Positions 45,785 to 57,307 are shown, counted from the stretch's first letter. The stretch: DNA of 64,000 bases from Perognathus longimembris pacificus (GCF_023159225.1 NC_063167.1:68945798-69009797), one strand, 5' to 3'. The notes: generated by a model from the sequence alone, not told the origin. Numbers and translations: made by a program.

Positions 45785-46413
45785 TGTTGTGCCAAGTCGG
45801 GAGACGACCACTAAGAGGGCCACCGAGACTCAGACGGTCCGAAATGCAAGGGGCTGGGGATATGGCCTAGTGGCAAGAGTGCTTGCCTCATATACATGAG
45901 ACCCTGGGTTCAACTCCCCAGCACCACATATACAGAAAACGGCCAGAAGTGGCGCTGTGGCTCAAGAGGCAGAGTGATATCCTTGAGCAAAAAGAAGCCA
46001 GGGACAGTGCTCAGGCCCTGAGTCCAAGCCCCAGGACTGGCAAAAAAAAAAAAGCAAGGCAAAGCTTTATTCAAGCAAGCTGCAACTCAGGCCTCGTCCT
46101 ACCCACCAACACAGCGGAGGTTAGGAGGGAGCCCCGAGCTGCGATTACACAGGGCTTATAAAGGCAAAAAACAAAGTTACAACAATCAGATGTTCAAACA
46201 AGCAAGATTAGGACACAGGTACAAATCTGATAGGGCTTGAGGCATTCTAGGGGTGGTTAGAGTTAAGCATTCCCAGTGGTTAGAGTTCTTGACCAGCTGG
46301 GCCCTACTAAGCTTGTCCTGGGTTTGCTCACAGGGCCTGCTTATCTCAGGGTCACGTGGTAAAGTGGGGTTCGCGTGGTAAAGTGGGGCCTGACTTCAAA
46401 GTCTGGCACTTCA
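45785..46413 (-). repeat. Provirus A 3' LTR, interrupted by a dimer SINE
   Basis: TG...CA termini in element orientation (TGAAGTGCCAGAC to GGCACAACA). Interrupted by a dimer SINE at 45851-46053. Without it the LTR is about 426 bp. Confidence 0.93.
45851..46053 (+). mobile_element. Dimer SINE inside an LTR
   Basis: Sense copy in the R/U5 part; the 5' LTR of the same provirus lacks it, giving the empty site. Confidence 0.95.
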
Positions 46414-46900
46414 TTTCCCCCTTTTCTCTTTGGAACCTTAGGAGCCAATCATGGCTCCATTCTGTCCATTTCAATGGCTTGCATGTCTAGGGGATGATAT
46501 AGAGATAAGGCATGGGCCAATAGGGCCCAAAGTAGTAACCTAAAACAACTCTGGTCCCTTGGTTTTAAAGGGGGGCTGATGGGTATAGATCATCCATCTT
46601 CTGTAGCTTCTTCAGGCTGAGGCTGAGGGACGTTGACTTACCTAGCCAGGAACCTATATTTTACAAAGGAACTGCAGGATCAGATGTCCATTAGGAGCTT
46701 CACTCCAAACTGGAAAATATACCCGTATTCCTGAGCAAGCCCAAAACTACCAATGCCTTCTTGCTTGCATGGGACTTTACAGGACTCCTGCTAGTTGCTA
46801 AAATAAGGGGGTCACCCCACTTTGGAGTGAGCTGCCAAAATAACAACAACATTAGCCAGGGTAGCAAAAAAAGAAGGCAAAAAGAAAATTATAACAATAT
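46414..46900 (-). other. Provirus A region between integrase and polypurine tract
   Basis: About 490 bp where env would lie. No env motif is seen; the same short sequence is in provirus B (61740-61967), so the env loss predates both copies. Confidence 0.7.
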
Positions 46901-47650
46901 TCAGTCTAACTTTCTTTTCTTGAGGCAAAGGCGAAGCGGCTGAGTCGGGTGCTTGGAGACCTCCCATGTTCCACCACGGTAGTCGTCGTCCAGGGCAAAG
47001 GGGTCAGCTAGCCTGGCGTGGGAGCAATGGACCCAAGTGGCGATGCCGTCTACCTTGAGGGCAGTGGGAGTAGTCAGTAGCACTACACAGGGTCCCTTCC
47101 ACCGTGGTTCTAAGGATTTGGGGTTAGGCCTCCGGACAAACACCCAGTCCCCTGGTCTGAATAAATAGGGGGTAGGGACAGAAGCAGAATCATATCTAAG
47201 GCCAATTTAGTTAAGGTCTCTTTTAGAGTCCGATTCATTCTCTCTACCTGTCCTGAACTCTGGGGTCTATAAGCACAATGCAATTTCCAATCCATCCCCA
47301 GTGCAGCGGCTATTCCCTGACTTACTTTTGAGACGAAGGCCGGTCTGTTGTCGGACCCAATGGTGGATGGGAAGCCATACCTGGGTAGGATTTCTTCCAG
47401 GATCTTCTTAGCCACTACATTCGCAGTCTCATGCTTTGTTGGATAGGCTTCAACCCATCCTGAAAAGGTGTCTACAAAAACTAGCAAATATTTGTATCCA
47501 AATTTTCCAGGTTTAATTTCTGTGAAATCTACTTCCCAATACACGCCTGGCCTATCCCCACGGAGGCGAGCTCCTTTAGTAACTGATTGGGGGCGTTGGT
47601 GAGCTGACAGGCCTTACAATTTTTAACAATATCTTCAATAAATTGATCTC
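46901..47650 (-). pseudogene. pol integrase remnant (provirus A)
   Basis: Retroviral integrase enters host DNA with viral cDNA ends. Two overlapping frames (47544-47110 and 47143-46901) carry the catalytic core, with Asp in VDFTE, Asp in SDNRP and Glu in GQVERMNR, then a C-terminal EPRWKGPC/V segment. SDNRP has Arg where gammaretroviruses usually have Gly. A frame change lies near 47140, and the N-terminal zinc part is damaged. Broken gene, described only. Confidence 0.85.
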
Positions 47651-47736
47651 CTTGTCTAATTTTCACTTTGGAGTGTCAGAGCAAGTCCTGCATTCTTCGG
47701 GTTCCCATGTGAGAAGCTTGGTGGATTCTCTCTCTC

Positions 47737-47954
47737 TTTTTTTTTTTTTTTTTTTTTTTTTTGCCAGTCCTGGGGACTGGACTCAGGGCCTGAGCACTGT
47801 CCCTGGCTTCTTTTTGCTCAAGACTAGCACTCTGCCACTTGAGCCACAGCGCCACTTCTGGCCGTTTTCTGTATATGTGGTGCTGGGGAATTGAACCCAG
47901 GGCCTCATGTATACGAGGCAAGCACTCTTGCCACTAGGCCATATCCTCAGCCCC
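47737..47954 (-). mobile_element. Dimer SINE inside provirus A pol
   Basis: Begins with T24; splits RT from integrase remnants. Confidence 0.93.
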
Positions 47955-48340
47955 CTCCTGGTGGTTTCTAATGGCCTTTCCTTCGGCTGTCAGTGGCCCC
48001 CTCTCTTGGTATTCATGTCAAGTAGGCCTAAGGCAGGGGCTTCCAGAAGGCTTCTCTAGATTGCCTCAAAGGCTTTTTGCATCTGCTCAGTCCAGTGAAA
48101 TTCTGGGAGGTTTTTGGTGGCTTCATATAGAAGCTTGGCCATCTCAGCGAACCCAGGTATCCACAGCCGGCAAAAGCCTGCTGTTCCCAGGAACTCTGAC
48201 TTATCTGGCTGATTTAGGCACAGGGATTTTCAGCACAGTCTACATGCATCTGACAGCCAACGCTTGCCCTCTTTTAATATGAAGCCCAGATAGGTGACTT
48301 CAGGTTTACAAATTTGTGCCTTTTAACATTCTAGTTTGTA
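47955..48340 (-). pseudogene. pol reverse-transcriptase remnant (provirus A)
   Basis: Read on the - strand, segments such as [13 protein letters not shown] (here AFAGCGYLG frame-mixed) and the following connection region resemble the end of a gammaretroviral RT, with stops and frameshifts. No RT active-site box is left. Confidence 0.5.
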
Positions 48341-48780
48341 AAAGCTTTTTCCTGACTGGCTGGGGAACTGATCTCTGATGACCTAAAAAAAATTACCTTT
48401 GCAGGCCTTTAACAGATCTCAATAAAGACACAATCTCAGGTCTACAAGCTTTCTTTCCTGAACAGATATATCAGCTTAAAATTCTCACTGCCAGTCAGAG
48501 CTTTGAGTAGATGTGGGGGTTGGGATTTTAAACTATCCTCTCATTTGACAAACTTACCTTTACTAACCACTATCACAGATGACTGGCAAGTTCCTGCCCA
48601 GTAGACAGACATGGGCATTAGTAAGGCATGCTTACGAACTATTCTTCTAGGACTTCCCGGCTTTGATTAACTTTTGAAAGGCCAAACAGGAGTGACTCTA
48701 GGATCTGACACCATCTCTGCCATCCAAGCAGTGGCTTACTGCCTCTGGATGCTCTATCACTTTTGTCCCAGGAGGAGTGA

Positions 48781-48985
48781 CTTTCCACTGGACTTGGACT
48801 CAGGGCCTGAGCGCTGTCCCCCAGCTCTCTAGCTCAAGACTAGCACCTTACCATTTTGAGCTCCACACAACTCAGTTCCCAGCACTCTGCTGGCTGATTA
48901 GAGACAAGTCTCTCACAGGGACTTTTCTCTGCCTGGGCTGGCTTCGAACCGCAGATTTCAGATCAGTGAGTCTTACAAGAGGCCA
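48781..48985 (-). mobile_element. SINE carried inside provirus A interior
   Basis: ID-like half (TTGGACTCAGGGCCTGAGCG) and B1-like half. The homologous SINE is at the matching internal place in provirus B (about 60752-60915), so it was captured before both copies arose. Confidence 0.8.
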
Positions 48986-49259
48986 CTTTACTCCAATTAA
49001 AGGCCAAACAGGGTACTCCACACAGAAGTAGTTTTTAAGCATGACCTGGAACTTATTAAGGGCCAGTATTAGATCTTGACAAACTTGTAGGAATCACCTG
49101 TGCTTCTCTGTGGGCCTGCTGGAAACTGTTACAAAAAACCTACAAAGAAGCTGGAATGGCAATTAAACATTTTGGTAGCCATAATTCTTCTTTTTTCACT
49201 TTGCAATAATTATTTAGGACAATTTTACTTCCAAATTTCTTATCTAGAAATGTATTCTT

Positions 49260-49450
49260 TTTTTTTGGGGGGGGGGGCAGTCCTGGGCCTTGGACTCAGG
49301 GCCTGAGCACTGTCCCTGGCTTCTTCCCGCTCAAGGCTAGCACTCTGCCACCTGAGCCACAGGGCCCCTTCTGGCCGTTTTCCATATATGTGGTGCTGGG
49401 GAATCGAACTGAGAGCAAGGATTCTTGCCACTAGACCATATTCCCAGCCC
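49260..49450 (-). mobile_element. Dimer SINE inside provirus A
   Basis: Flanked by perfect 16-bp duplications CTAGAAATGTATTCTT (49244-49259, 49451-49466). Provirus B at about 60440-60460 has the uninterrupted site. Confidence 0.95.
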
Positions 49451-50339
49451 CTAGAAATGTATTCTTGATTTCCAAAGCCTTTTTACTAACCCAACACTTT
49501 AGTTTTTATCTGCATTGGAAAAACTGAAGCTCACAGGCATTCTGAAACCAGGTGCCGCCCTTTGCCTACGGGCTGCTTGTTTCAAAAGAGCCTTTTTTTT
49601 TTCTTCAGTCCCAGTTACTGCATGGCATGACCTTTGAACTCAAATGACAATTTTTCCTTAATGCAAGAATTACAATTAGAATTACTTATCCATTCTGCTT
49701 TCCAATATTTTAGTGGGAAACATTGGCCCATTTTGTCATTTCTTCCTACATACATAGAGTTAATGAGAGTTTACTTCTATCCCCATTAGTTTAATATATA
49801 TATAGCCTTTTAAATCCAAATTTCTGACACTTAGCTCCGATTAAGCATTTTTTAAACTATAGTTCCTCTTTAAAACAATGCAATAATCCTTTAAAGCATT
49901 TGGTAATGCCCAAACTTGATGACCATTTGAATTTAAACTTAAACTCAATTTTACATCATACTAACAGACTCACAAATTCAGACTCACAAATGCACAAATG
50001 CACACACACATACATATTCAAAAGATCTTAAAGTGCACAGAATAAGCATCGGCCGTACATTTTCCAGTGGCAAGAGATATTTTTGCCAATCTTACTCCTG
50101 CAACACGCAAATTTTAAGACAAAACCTTTAATATATGATTTTAGCATTCTCCAGCCTCATTTTCCAGGGCTTGATAGTCCTAGTAAAACATTTTTAGTCT
50201 GCTTAAGAAGGCTGGGTGGGGGTCCCCCCAGAGTTCTTTTTTTTCCCCCGGACACTCACACTGATTGTGAGCTGTCGCCTGTACGTCTCATGCAGGTTTG
50301 ACACAAAAGAGACTGTTAGACTTACAAACACAGATGACA

Positions 50340-50645
50340 GCGCTGCGCGGTGGGGTCACTCCCCACCGCCTGTGGGTGGCTTGGGCTCGCCCTGTGTCTG
50401 CCCCTGTCGGTGGTGGCTGTGGGCCGACGCCTCCATGCCCTGGGCTGCCAGCGCCAGGACTGGTCAGGACCCTCCAGAGCGGAGGGCACAGTTGAAACAT
50501 TTTAAGAAGAGACGGACCCAAGCTGGAGTGTCCATGTCAACTAGTTCCCTCCAGGTGTCTGAGCTATCTCCTTGGCCTCCCTCCAGTGAGCTAGGGTCAA
50601 ATCTAGGGGGCTAGATGGAGGTCCCCAAGATAGAACGTTACCCAT
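50340..50645 (-). pseudogene. gag matrix-start remnant (provirus A)
   Basis: ATG at 50645-50643 opens MGNVLSWG, with Gly at position 2 as in myristoylated retroviral matrix proteins, but the frame soon breaks and capsid is absent. Confidence 0.6.
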
Positions 50646-50838
50646 AGCTCTGATCAGATGTTTAGTTCAAAAGGCTACAAAAAAACAAACCATACAACAC
50701 ACAGGCCTGAGAATAAGAAAAGTTATGAGTTGGAGATCTCCTAGGTTGGCCCACAAGCCTCCTCCTGCAAGCTAAGCAGCAGGAGCAGACCTAAGTTGGC
50801 CCAACCTCCCACAAGGGTGCAGGAGGAGTGGACCCAAG

Positions 50839-51018
50839 TGTAAGGTCCTCTCCCTGAGGGCTCCATGTAGATACCCCCACCTCATTAAGTCTCCACCCAG
50901 TTACCTGGGTAACCTGCAGACCTGGAGGCAGTTACCTCCCCTTTCCCTGAGGTCACATCCTAATCCACCTGGCCACACCCCTTGCCCCTGCCCTAGATAT
51001 AAGGCAGGGCTGGGTGGG

Positions 51019-51116
<98 letters not shown>

Positions 51117-51321
51117 CCTCCCTCCCTCCCTCCCTCCCTCCCTCCCTCCCTCCCTCCCTCCCTCCCTCCCTCCCTCCCTCCCTCCCTCCCTCCCTCCCTC
51201 CCTTCTCTCCGGCCATGGATCATCTTGGCCATAGGACAGCAGTTCGGTAATAAACTTTCTTTCCTGCCTGAATACCGCGTGGCGTTCTCCTTTACCGGCT
51301 ACCTACTTTAAAAACCTAACA
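50839..51321 (+). mobile_element. Solo LTR (second family) with expanded (CT)n(CCCT)n
   Basis: Starts TGTAAGGTCC and ends CCTAACA; 5-bp target duplication CCAAG on both sides (50834-50838, 51322-51326). Contains AATAAA at 51249-51254. Lies in opposite orientation inside the leader of provirus A. Confidence 0.9.
51020..51204 (+). repeat. (CT)n then (CCCT)n microsatellite
   Basis: About 46 CT units followed by about 23 CCCT units, all within the solo LTR. Confidence 0.97.
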
Positions 51322-51525
51322 CCAAGTGGACTCAGAGTCTGGGGCGTCCTCCAGTCTCCCCCGGATTGCCAAGTAAGCGCGTCCGCTTCGACAACCCCTT
51401 AAAGAACCCCTTTAAGAAATAAGCAAAACAGACAAATGGACAAATTACAGGACAAGACAAATAAACAAATGAACAGCGCTGTTTCCTTACCTTCGGAGTC
51501 TGGGGTCTCAGGGGTCTCTGGGGCG

Positions 51526-51543
51526 ATCCCGGATGAAACCCCA
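51526..51543 (-). other. Primer-binding site of provirus A
   Basis: TGGGGTTTCATCCGGGAT immediately after the 5' LTR (with TT spacer). Close to, but not, the tRNA-Pro-type site. Confidence 0.75.
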
Positions 51544-51545
51544 AA

Positions 51546-51971
51546 TGTTGTGCCAAGTCTCGAGACGACCACCAAGAAGGCCACCGAGACTCAGACATTC
51601 CAAAATGCAAAAGCAAGGCAAGGCTTTATTCAAGCAAGCTGCAACTCAGACCTCGTCCTACCCACCAACACAGCGGAGGTTAGGAGGGAGCCCCAAGCTG
51701 CGATTACACAGGGCTTATAAAGGCAAAAAACAAAGTTACAACAATCAGATGTTCAAACAAGCAAGATTAGGACACAGGTACAAATCTGATAGGGCTTGAG
51801 GCATTCTAGGGGTGGTTAGAGTTAAGCATTCCCAGTGGTTAGAGTTCTTGACCAGCTGGACCCTACTAAGCTTGTCCTGGGTTTGCTCACAGGGCCTGCT
51901 TATCTCAGGTTCACGTGGTAAAGTGGGGTTCGCGTGGTAAAGTGGGGCCTGACTTCAAAGTCTGGCACTTA
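51546..51971 (-). repeat. Provirus A 5' LTR
   Basis: 426 bp; TATA-like TTTATAAGCC and AATAAA visible in element orientation. Long U3 compared with the 308-bp LTRs of provirus B. Its outer edge abuts a dimer SINE. Confidence 0.92.
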
Positions 51972-51972
51972 A

Positions 51973-52181
51973 GGCTGGGAATATGGCCTAGTGGTAAAGT
52001 GCTCACCTCATATACATGAAGCCCTGGGCTCAATTCCTCCGCACCACATATATAGAAAAAGAAAACAGAAATGGTGCTGTGGCTCAAGTGGTACAGTGCT
52101 AGCCTTGAACAAAAAGAAGCCAGTGACAGTGCTCAGGCCCTGAGTCCCAAGCTCCAGGACTGGCAAAAAACAAAACAAAAA
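51973..52181 (+). mobile_element. Dimer SINE abutting provirus A
   Basis: Sense copy immediately after the LTR edge; it may have removed or displaced the provirus target duplication. Confidence 0.9.
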
Positions 52182-52335
52182 GTTAGGGAGCTAAAGACAG
52201 CACCAAAGCTCTGAATTCATGTCCTAGTACCAGCACTGAAAAAAAATACAAGATAGTAGGACAGGCTTTATTCGAAGAGGAACATGGTATTGTATTTTTG
52301 GAACCACTCTAACCAAGTCTTGCAGCAGGAGAGAG

Positions 52336-52516
52336 ATTGAACTTGAACTCAGGGCCTGAGCACTGTCCCTGGCTTCTTTTTGCTCAAGGCTAGCACTCTA
52401 CCACTTGAGCCACAGTGCCACTTCCGCCTTTTCTATATATGTGGTGCTGAGGAATCGAACCCGGGGCTACATGTATACAAGGAAACACTCTACCACTAGG
52501 CCATATTCCCAGCCCC
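52336..52516 (-). mobile_element. Dimer SINE
   Basis: Minus copy, truncated at its poly-T end. Confidence 0.88.
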
Positions 52517-53397
52517 TGAACCTTCCTTTTAATCTAACAAGTACAAGTGGAAATTAACATCCAAGGGAGCAGCAAGAATCAATGGATGGAAAAATTTCTA
52601 AGAGGAAATGTCAGGGAGGATAAGGGTTTTCTGCTCAAACTGACTTCAAGGATTATTGTGGAAGATGGGCCCAAATATGGAGAAAGTAATGTCAGATAAG
52701 TAAATCAGGAAGATTTTTCACTAAACTGACTTAACAGGATTCTTACTCAAACTGAATTCAGCAAGAACTGAGAAAAAAAGCCCAAGTTTGGACCTGGTCA
52801 AGAAGAAAACTCAGAGGAACTTTACCAAAGTTTTGGTCAAGAAAATTTGTTGCCACTTTCTCCTGTTACTTAATGTAACTCCATTTCTCAGACCCCTTTT
52901 GTTCCATAAGGACTGGATGACTCATTTATTGAGACATAGTCATAGAGGATATTTTCTGGATGGTGGAAGCAGTCAGACATTAATAAGGGAAATTTCTATG
53001 AAAATAAAAAACAAAAATTAATGGGCAGAACAAACTGTAAACTCAGTCTCTGAGTACAAACATTAGTTAGTGAAGATTTCTAGATTTAAACATGAAGTGT
53101 CTTTAGAGAGCAAAATGAGGGTTTTAGTTGCAACCTGAGAAATTCCCTGGTTAGAAGTTTGAATGTCTCTAATTACGGCATCAGGTGTTATGATGATTTT
53201 CTGAATGGCCCTCACAGTAACAGAAGGCTATCTGGACATGACCTATGAGAGCGATTTCCTTTAAGATAATATCAAGCCTTGCAGGGCACAGGTGGTTAAA
53301 GCCTGTAATCCTAGCTAAGTTGGAGGCCAGTCATAACAGAAAAGGTTGAGAAAATTCCTTTTTAGCCTATAGCAGGATCCTGTAGTATCAACACTTA
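52517..53397. other. Unclassified, repeat-like sequence
   Basis: AT-rich; contains loosely repeated phrases (CTGCTCAAACTGACTTCAAG, TCACTAAACTGACTTAACAG, TACTCAAACTGAATTCAGCA at 52632-52765) suggesting an internal repeat of an old interspersed element. A short composite-SINE head is at about 53280-53350. No gene. Confidence 0.4.
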
Positions 53398-53627
53398 CTT
53401 TGTTTGTTTGTTTTTGCTTTTCCAGTCCTGGGGCTTGAACTCAGAGCCTGAGCACTGTCCCTGGCTTCTTTTTTTTTTTTTTTTTTTTTTGCTTAGGGCT
53501 AACACTGTACCACTTGAGCCACAGTACCACTTCCGGCTTTTTCTATTTATGTGGTTCTAAGGAATCAAATCCAGGGCCTCATGCATGTGTGGCAAGCACT
53601 CTACCACTAAACCACATTCCCAGCCCC
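53398..53627 (-). mobile_element. Dimer SINE
   Basis: Minus copy with an internal T21 expansion. Confidence 0.9.
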
Positions 53628-53700
53628 TTAATTTAATTCTTAATTAGAATTTCTAACATATAGTTTTTACAAGCAAATAATCTGTCACACCAGCATTTTT

Positions 53701-53917
53701 TTTTATTTTTATTTTTTATTTTTTTGCCAGTCCTGGGCCTTGGACTCAGGGCCTGAGCACTGTCCCTGGCTTCCTTTTGCTCAAGGCTAGCACTCTGCCA
53801 CTTGAGCCACAGCGCCACTTCTGGCCGTTTTCTGTATATGTGGTGCTGGGGAATCGAACCCAGGGCCTCATGTATACGAGGCAAGCTCTCTTGCCACTAG
53901 GCCATATCCCCAGCCCT
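53701..53917 (-). mobile_element. Dimer SINE
   Basis: Flanked by perfect CCAGCATTTTT duplications (53690-53700, 53918-53928). Confidence 0.93.
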
Positions 53918-54048
53918 CCAGCATTTTTGAATGGTATATTTGTGAATATACCATTTAAAAAATTTTCAAGTATGGAGTAGTTCAGAGTACAATTTTTCAG
54001 TGTGGTATAGGATGTATTTACTAAAAGTAAATATCTCTAGTAACAAAA

Positions 54049-54172
54049 TGCCAAGCTCCAGTGGCTCATGCTTGTAATCCTCTTACTCAGGAGGGTAAGA
54101 TCTGGGGATAATGATTCAAAGCTAGCTCAGGCAGTAAAGGCCATGAAACTCTTACCTTCAATTAAAAACAAA
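54049..54172 (+). mobile_element. Truncated composite SINE
   Basis: B1-like head only; an LTR follows at 54193. Confidence 0.8.
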
Positions 54173-54192
54173 ATTGCTGAATTTTGTACTAT

Positions 54193-54645
54193 TGAAGTGC
54201 CAGACTTTGAAGTCAGGCCCCATTTTACCACGTGAACCCCATTTTACCACGTGAACCCCATTTTAGAATCAAACCCTGAGCCAATCAGATTTGTACCTGT
54301 GTCCTAATCTTGCTTGCTTGAACACCTGATTGTTGTAACCTTGTTCTTTGCCTTTATAAGCCCTGTGTAATCACAGCTCAAGGCTCCCTCTTAACCTCCA
54401 CTGTGTCGGTGGGTAGGATGAGGCCGGAGTTGCAGCTCACTTAAATAAAGCCTTGCCTTGCTTTTGCATTTTGGAATGTCTGAGTCTCAGTGGTCTTCTT
54501 GGTGGTGGTCTTGTGACTTGGCACAACATTTGGGGGCTCGTTCGGGATAGCCCCAGAGACCCCCAGACTCCGAAGGTAAGAAAACAGCCCTGTTCATTTG
54601 TCTTGTCCTGTAATGTGTCTGTTTTGCTTTTGCTTATTTCTTTTC
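54193..54645 (+). mobile_element. LTR plus leader fragment of the provirus A/B family
   Basis: 336-bp LTR (54193-54528), then primer-binding site TGGGGGCTCGTTCGGGAT (54531-54548) and about 95 bp of leader including CCGAAGGTAAG. Cut by a SINE; no gag or 3' LTR follows. U3 carries a 20-bp tandem duplication (CCACGTGAACCCCATTTTA type, about 54222-54266). Confidence 0.9.
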
Positions 54646-54646
54646 C

Positions 54647-54866
54647 TTTTTTTTTTTTTTTTGCCAGTCCTTGTGCTAAGACTCTTTGTGCTCAAGGATA
54701 GTGCTTTACTGCTCTAGCTGCAGTGCCACTTCCAGTTTTTTGAGCAATTTATTAGAGGTAACAGTCTCACGGGTACTTTTCTGCCCAGGATAGTTTTGAA
54801 CCTCGATCCTTAGATCTTAGCCTCCTGAGTAGCTAGGATTACAGGCTGAGCCAAAGGTGCCAGGCT
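54647..54866 (-). mobile_element. Composite SINE
   Basis: Minus copy inserted in the retroviral leader. Confidence 0.85.
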
Positions 54867-55425
54867 GATTTTATTTTTTTTTTTAATGTTACCAATAGTA
54901 GAACAATTGTCTAAGTCTTGAGGTGACAACTTGATAGGATTATTGATGAAGGTGGGTCAGGGTGCTAACATATTGAAGGTGTTTATGGCACAGGATGAGA
55001 AAGCTGTTCACCTCATAGTAGACAGAAAGCAGACAGAAGAAGATAGAAAGGGGACAAGGACAAGATATCTGCAAGCACCCACCACCATGATGTTACATCT
55101 AGGTCTCATCTCCTAAAATTTCCAGAACCTCCAAAATAGCACCATTAACTGGAGACCTAGGTTTTAATACCTCAGCCTATGGACTCAGCCCATGGGGAGC
55201 ATTTTATATTCAAACGATAATATCCTCTGACCTCCAAAAACTTACTGCCGGCTCATAGTACAAAATGCATTGTATCTGTCTCCATTAATATCCATAGTCT
55301 TAATTGTTCAAACACTGTTAAAAAGCCCAAGATCAAATTGTCCTCTGAGACTCCAGGTAACTTTGTTGTGAGCCCTTGCAAAAATTAAAACAACAGCAAC
55401 CAAAACAAAACAAAAATTTTTAAAG
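54867..55425. other. Unclassified sequence
   Basis: No gene, RNA or named repeat recognised; not obviously a continuation of the retroviral interior. Confidence 0.4.
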
Positions 55426-55668
55426 ATGGTGGCTTACGTCTATCATGTCTATAATCCTAACTACTCAGGAGGCTGAGATCTGAGGATCCCAATTTGAAGC
55501 CAGTTTGGGCAAGGAAGTCTTATCTCTAATTCATGATCAAAAAGCCAGAAGTGAACTTATGGTGCAAGTGGTAGAGCACCAGCCTTGAACGAGAAAGCCA
55601 AATGAGAGTGAGAGGCCCTGAGTTCAAGCCCCCAGTACTGGTGGCACACAATAAAACAAAAACAAAAC
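55426..55668 (+). mobile_element. Composite SINE
   Basis: Sense copy with ACAAAAACAAAACCC-type tail. Confidence 0.85.
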
Positions 55669-56043
55669 CCATCAGATTAAGAACATAAGGGTCACCTGCT
55701 CACCAGAACCTTTGAGGTTCTAAGTATGGACCTTTTGTCTGGAGGAACAGTATACATCATGGTTGTTTGAGTCTGAACCTAGGGGCATAAGGAATGGCAT
55801 GGTAGTCACTGTTTGGGTCTTCTGCCCATGTCAAGTTCTTCTGCTGAAAGACTGCGGCACAGTGAGAATCATGAGGCAGCTTTCTGAAAAACCCTGGAAA
55901 AGCTCAAGGCAACTCAGGGGGAAAGCTAGGGTTACATCTCCAAAGTTTCAAAACATTCTAAAAGTTTATATTCCCCCCCCTGAAATTTGGCATAAGTTTA
56001 TTTGGCAGCAAATCCTGATCTTAACTAATAAAGTATCCATAGT

Positions 56044-56053
56044 CAATTTTTCT

Positions 56054-56110
<57 letters not shown>

Positions 56111-56335
56111 AAGTACTGGGGCTTAAACTCAGGGCCTAGGCACTGTTCTTTAGCTTTTATGCTCAAGGCTAGTGCTCTACCACTTGAGCCACAGTTTCAC
56201 TTCCATCTTTGTGCTGGTTAATCAGAAAGAAGAGTCCCATGGATTTTTTCTGCCTAGGCTGGCTTTGCATTGATCCTCAGATCTCAGTCTCCCGAGTAGC
56301 TAGGATTATAGATAGGAGCCACTGGCACCTGGCAA
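56044..56335 (-). mobile_element. Composite SINE with (TG)n end
   Basis: Perfect 10-bp duplication TATCCATAGT on both sides (56034-56043, 56336-56345); (TG)n at 56055-56108. Confidence 0.92.
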
Positions 56336-56345
56336 TATCCATAGT

Positions 56346-57141
56346 TTTTATGATGTAAGTGACTAATGGGATAAATGACTTAGGAGGGGGTGATTCTCAA
56401 GCAGAGATAGACAAGCCTCTGCTTAGTGTTTCTAGGCTCTTGTCACCATCAGAGAAAAAATTTCACAGATGAGACAAAACAAGCAATTGAGAGTGAGCTT
56501 GTATACAAAGCAAAAGCCATATGGGGTGAATGTGGCCATTCTTACAATGAGTCACATCCACTGAGGTTTCTAATAGTACCTCTATGGCAAACCTTAGTGG
56601 AGGGGGTATTATTCATAGGCTAAGGTGGGGATTTCTCAGACTAGGTTGGCATTTTCCTGGGATAGGATTTATTCCCCTTTCATGTCCTTATATAGGATTC
56701 TTAGATGTGTCACAGCACCAGGTGCATAATGAGAATAGCCAAAACCACAGTGCTAATAACACAGAAAGGCCTTTAAAATGAAGGAAAGGACAGTTAGTGG
56801 TCATTTCTGTCAGCCATGTTGATCCTAGCAAAATCTTGTTTTTCAGTTTAAGTGGTCATATGACACCCTGGTGTAATGCAGCTTTGCTGTTGCACCATCC
56901 TTTAGCGGTCAGGCAGTTGGTTCCCTCTTTCCTTGTGCCATCTACTCTGACCCCTTGGAGATTTTTATCCCTTAATCTTCTAGGGTTATGGAAGATTGAA
57001 AGTCTAACTTTTAGACGTTCTTCCTGTTGAGCCTAGGGCAGTCAACCCTGCCTACCTTGGCAGTGGAAATTACTGGCTGTGTGATTTAGAGGAGCCAGGA
57101 GTACTGCATGTGGCTCTGAATGAGCTGGAAATCAACCTTTC
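56346..57141. other. Unclassified sequence
   Basis: About 800 bp, no open frame of note. Style suggests an old LTR-element or LINE fragment but I cannot name it. Confidence 0.35.
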
Positions 57142-57156
57142 AAGACTATCACCTAA

Positions 57157-57307
57157 TTGACCTAGACAAGGGATAGAAAAACAGGTTGTAAGATATCATA
57201 AGAAATGTACACACTGCCCTACTATGTAACTGCACCCTCTTTGCACAACACCTTGTAAAAAAATTTATGTCCAATTAATAAAAATAAATAAATAAATTAA
57301 AAAAAAA
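57157..57307 (+). mobile_element. 5'-truncated LINE-1-like 3' end
   Basis: 151 bp ending in AATAAATAAATAAATT and poly-A, flanked by perfect 15-bp duplications AAGACTATCACCTAA (57142-57156, 57308-57322). These are the marks of LINE-mediated insertion; the sequence itself resembles an L1 3' UTR end. Confidence 0.65.

Larger units (their letters stand above)
45785..51971 (-). mobile_element. Provirus A: full-length but defective ERV1-type element
   Basis: Endogenous gammaretrovirus-like element on the - strand, 5' LTR at 51546-51971, 3' LTR at 45785-46413. The primer-binding site is at 51543-51526 (TGGGGTTTCATCCGGGAT) and a polypurine tract beside the 3' LTR (AAGAGAAAAGGGGGAAA). The interior keeps a gag start remnant, RT and integrase pieces, no recognisable env. 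It has been hit by a solo LTR (50839-51321), dimer SINEs (47737-47954, 49260-49450) and a SINE in the 3' LTR. The two LTRs differ at about 13 positions of 425 by eye, mostly transitions. No intact gene; not capable of making virus by itself. Confidence 0.93.

Noticed and set aside
46414..46900. Possible env gene of provirus A
   Set aside because: Too short and no envelope motif; the same short sequence is in provirus B.
47676..47921. Recurrent peptide-like frames of the [15 protein letters not shown] type at many places
   Set aside because: All are translations of the dimer SINE in one frame.
50953..51250. Open frames of repeated Glu-Gly-Gly-Arg or Pro-Ser-Leu
   Set aside because: Translation of the (CT)n(CCCT)n microsatellite.
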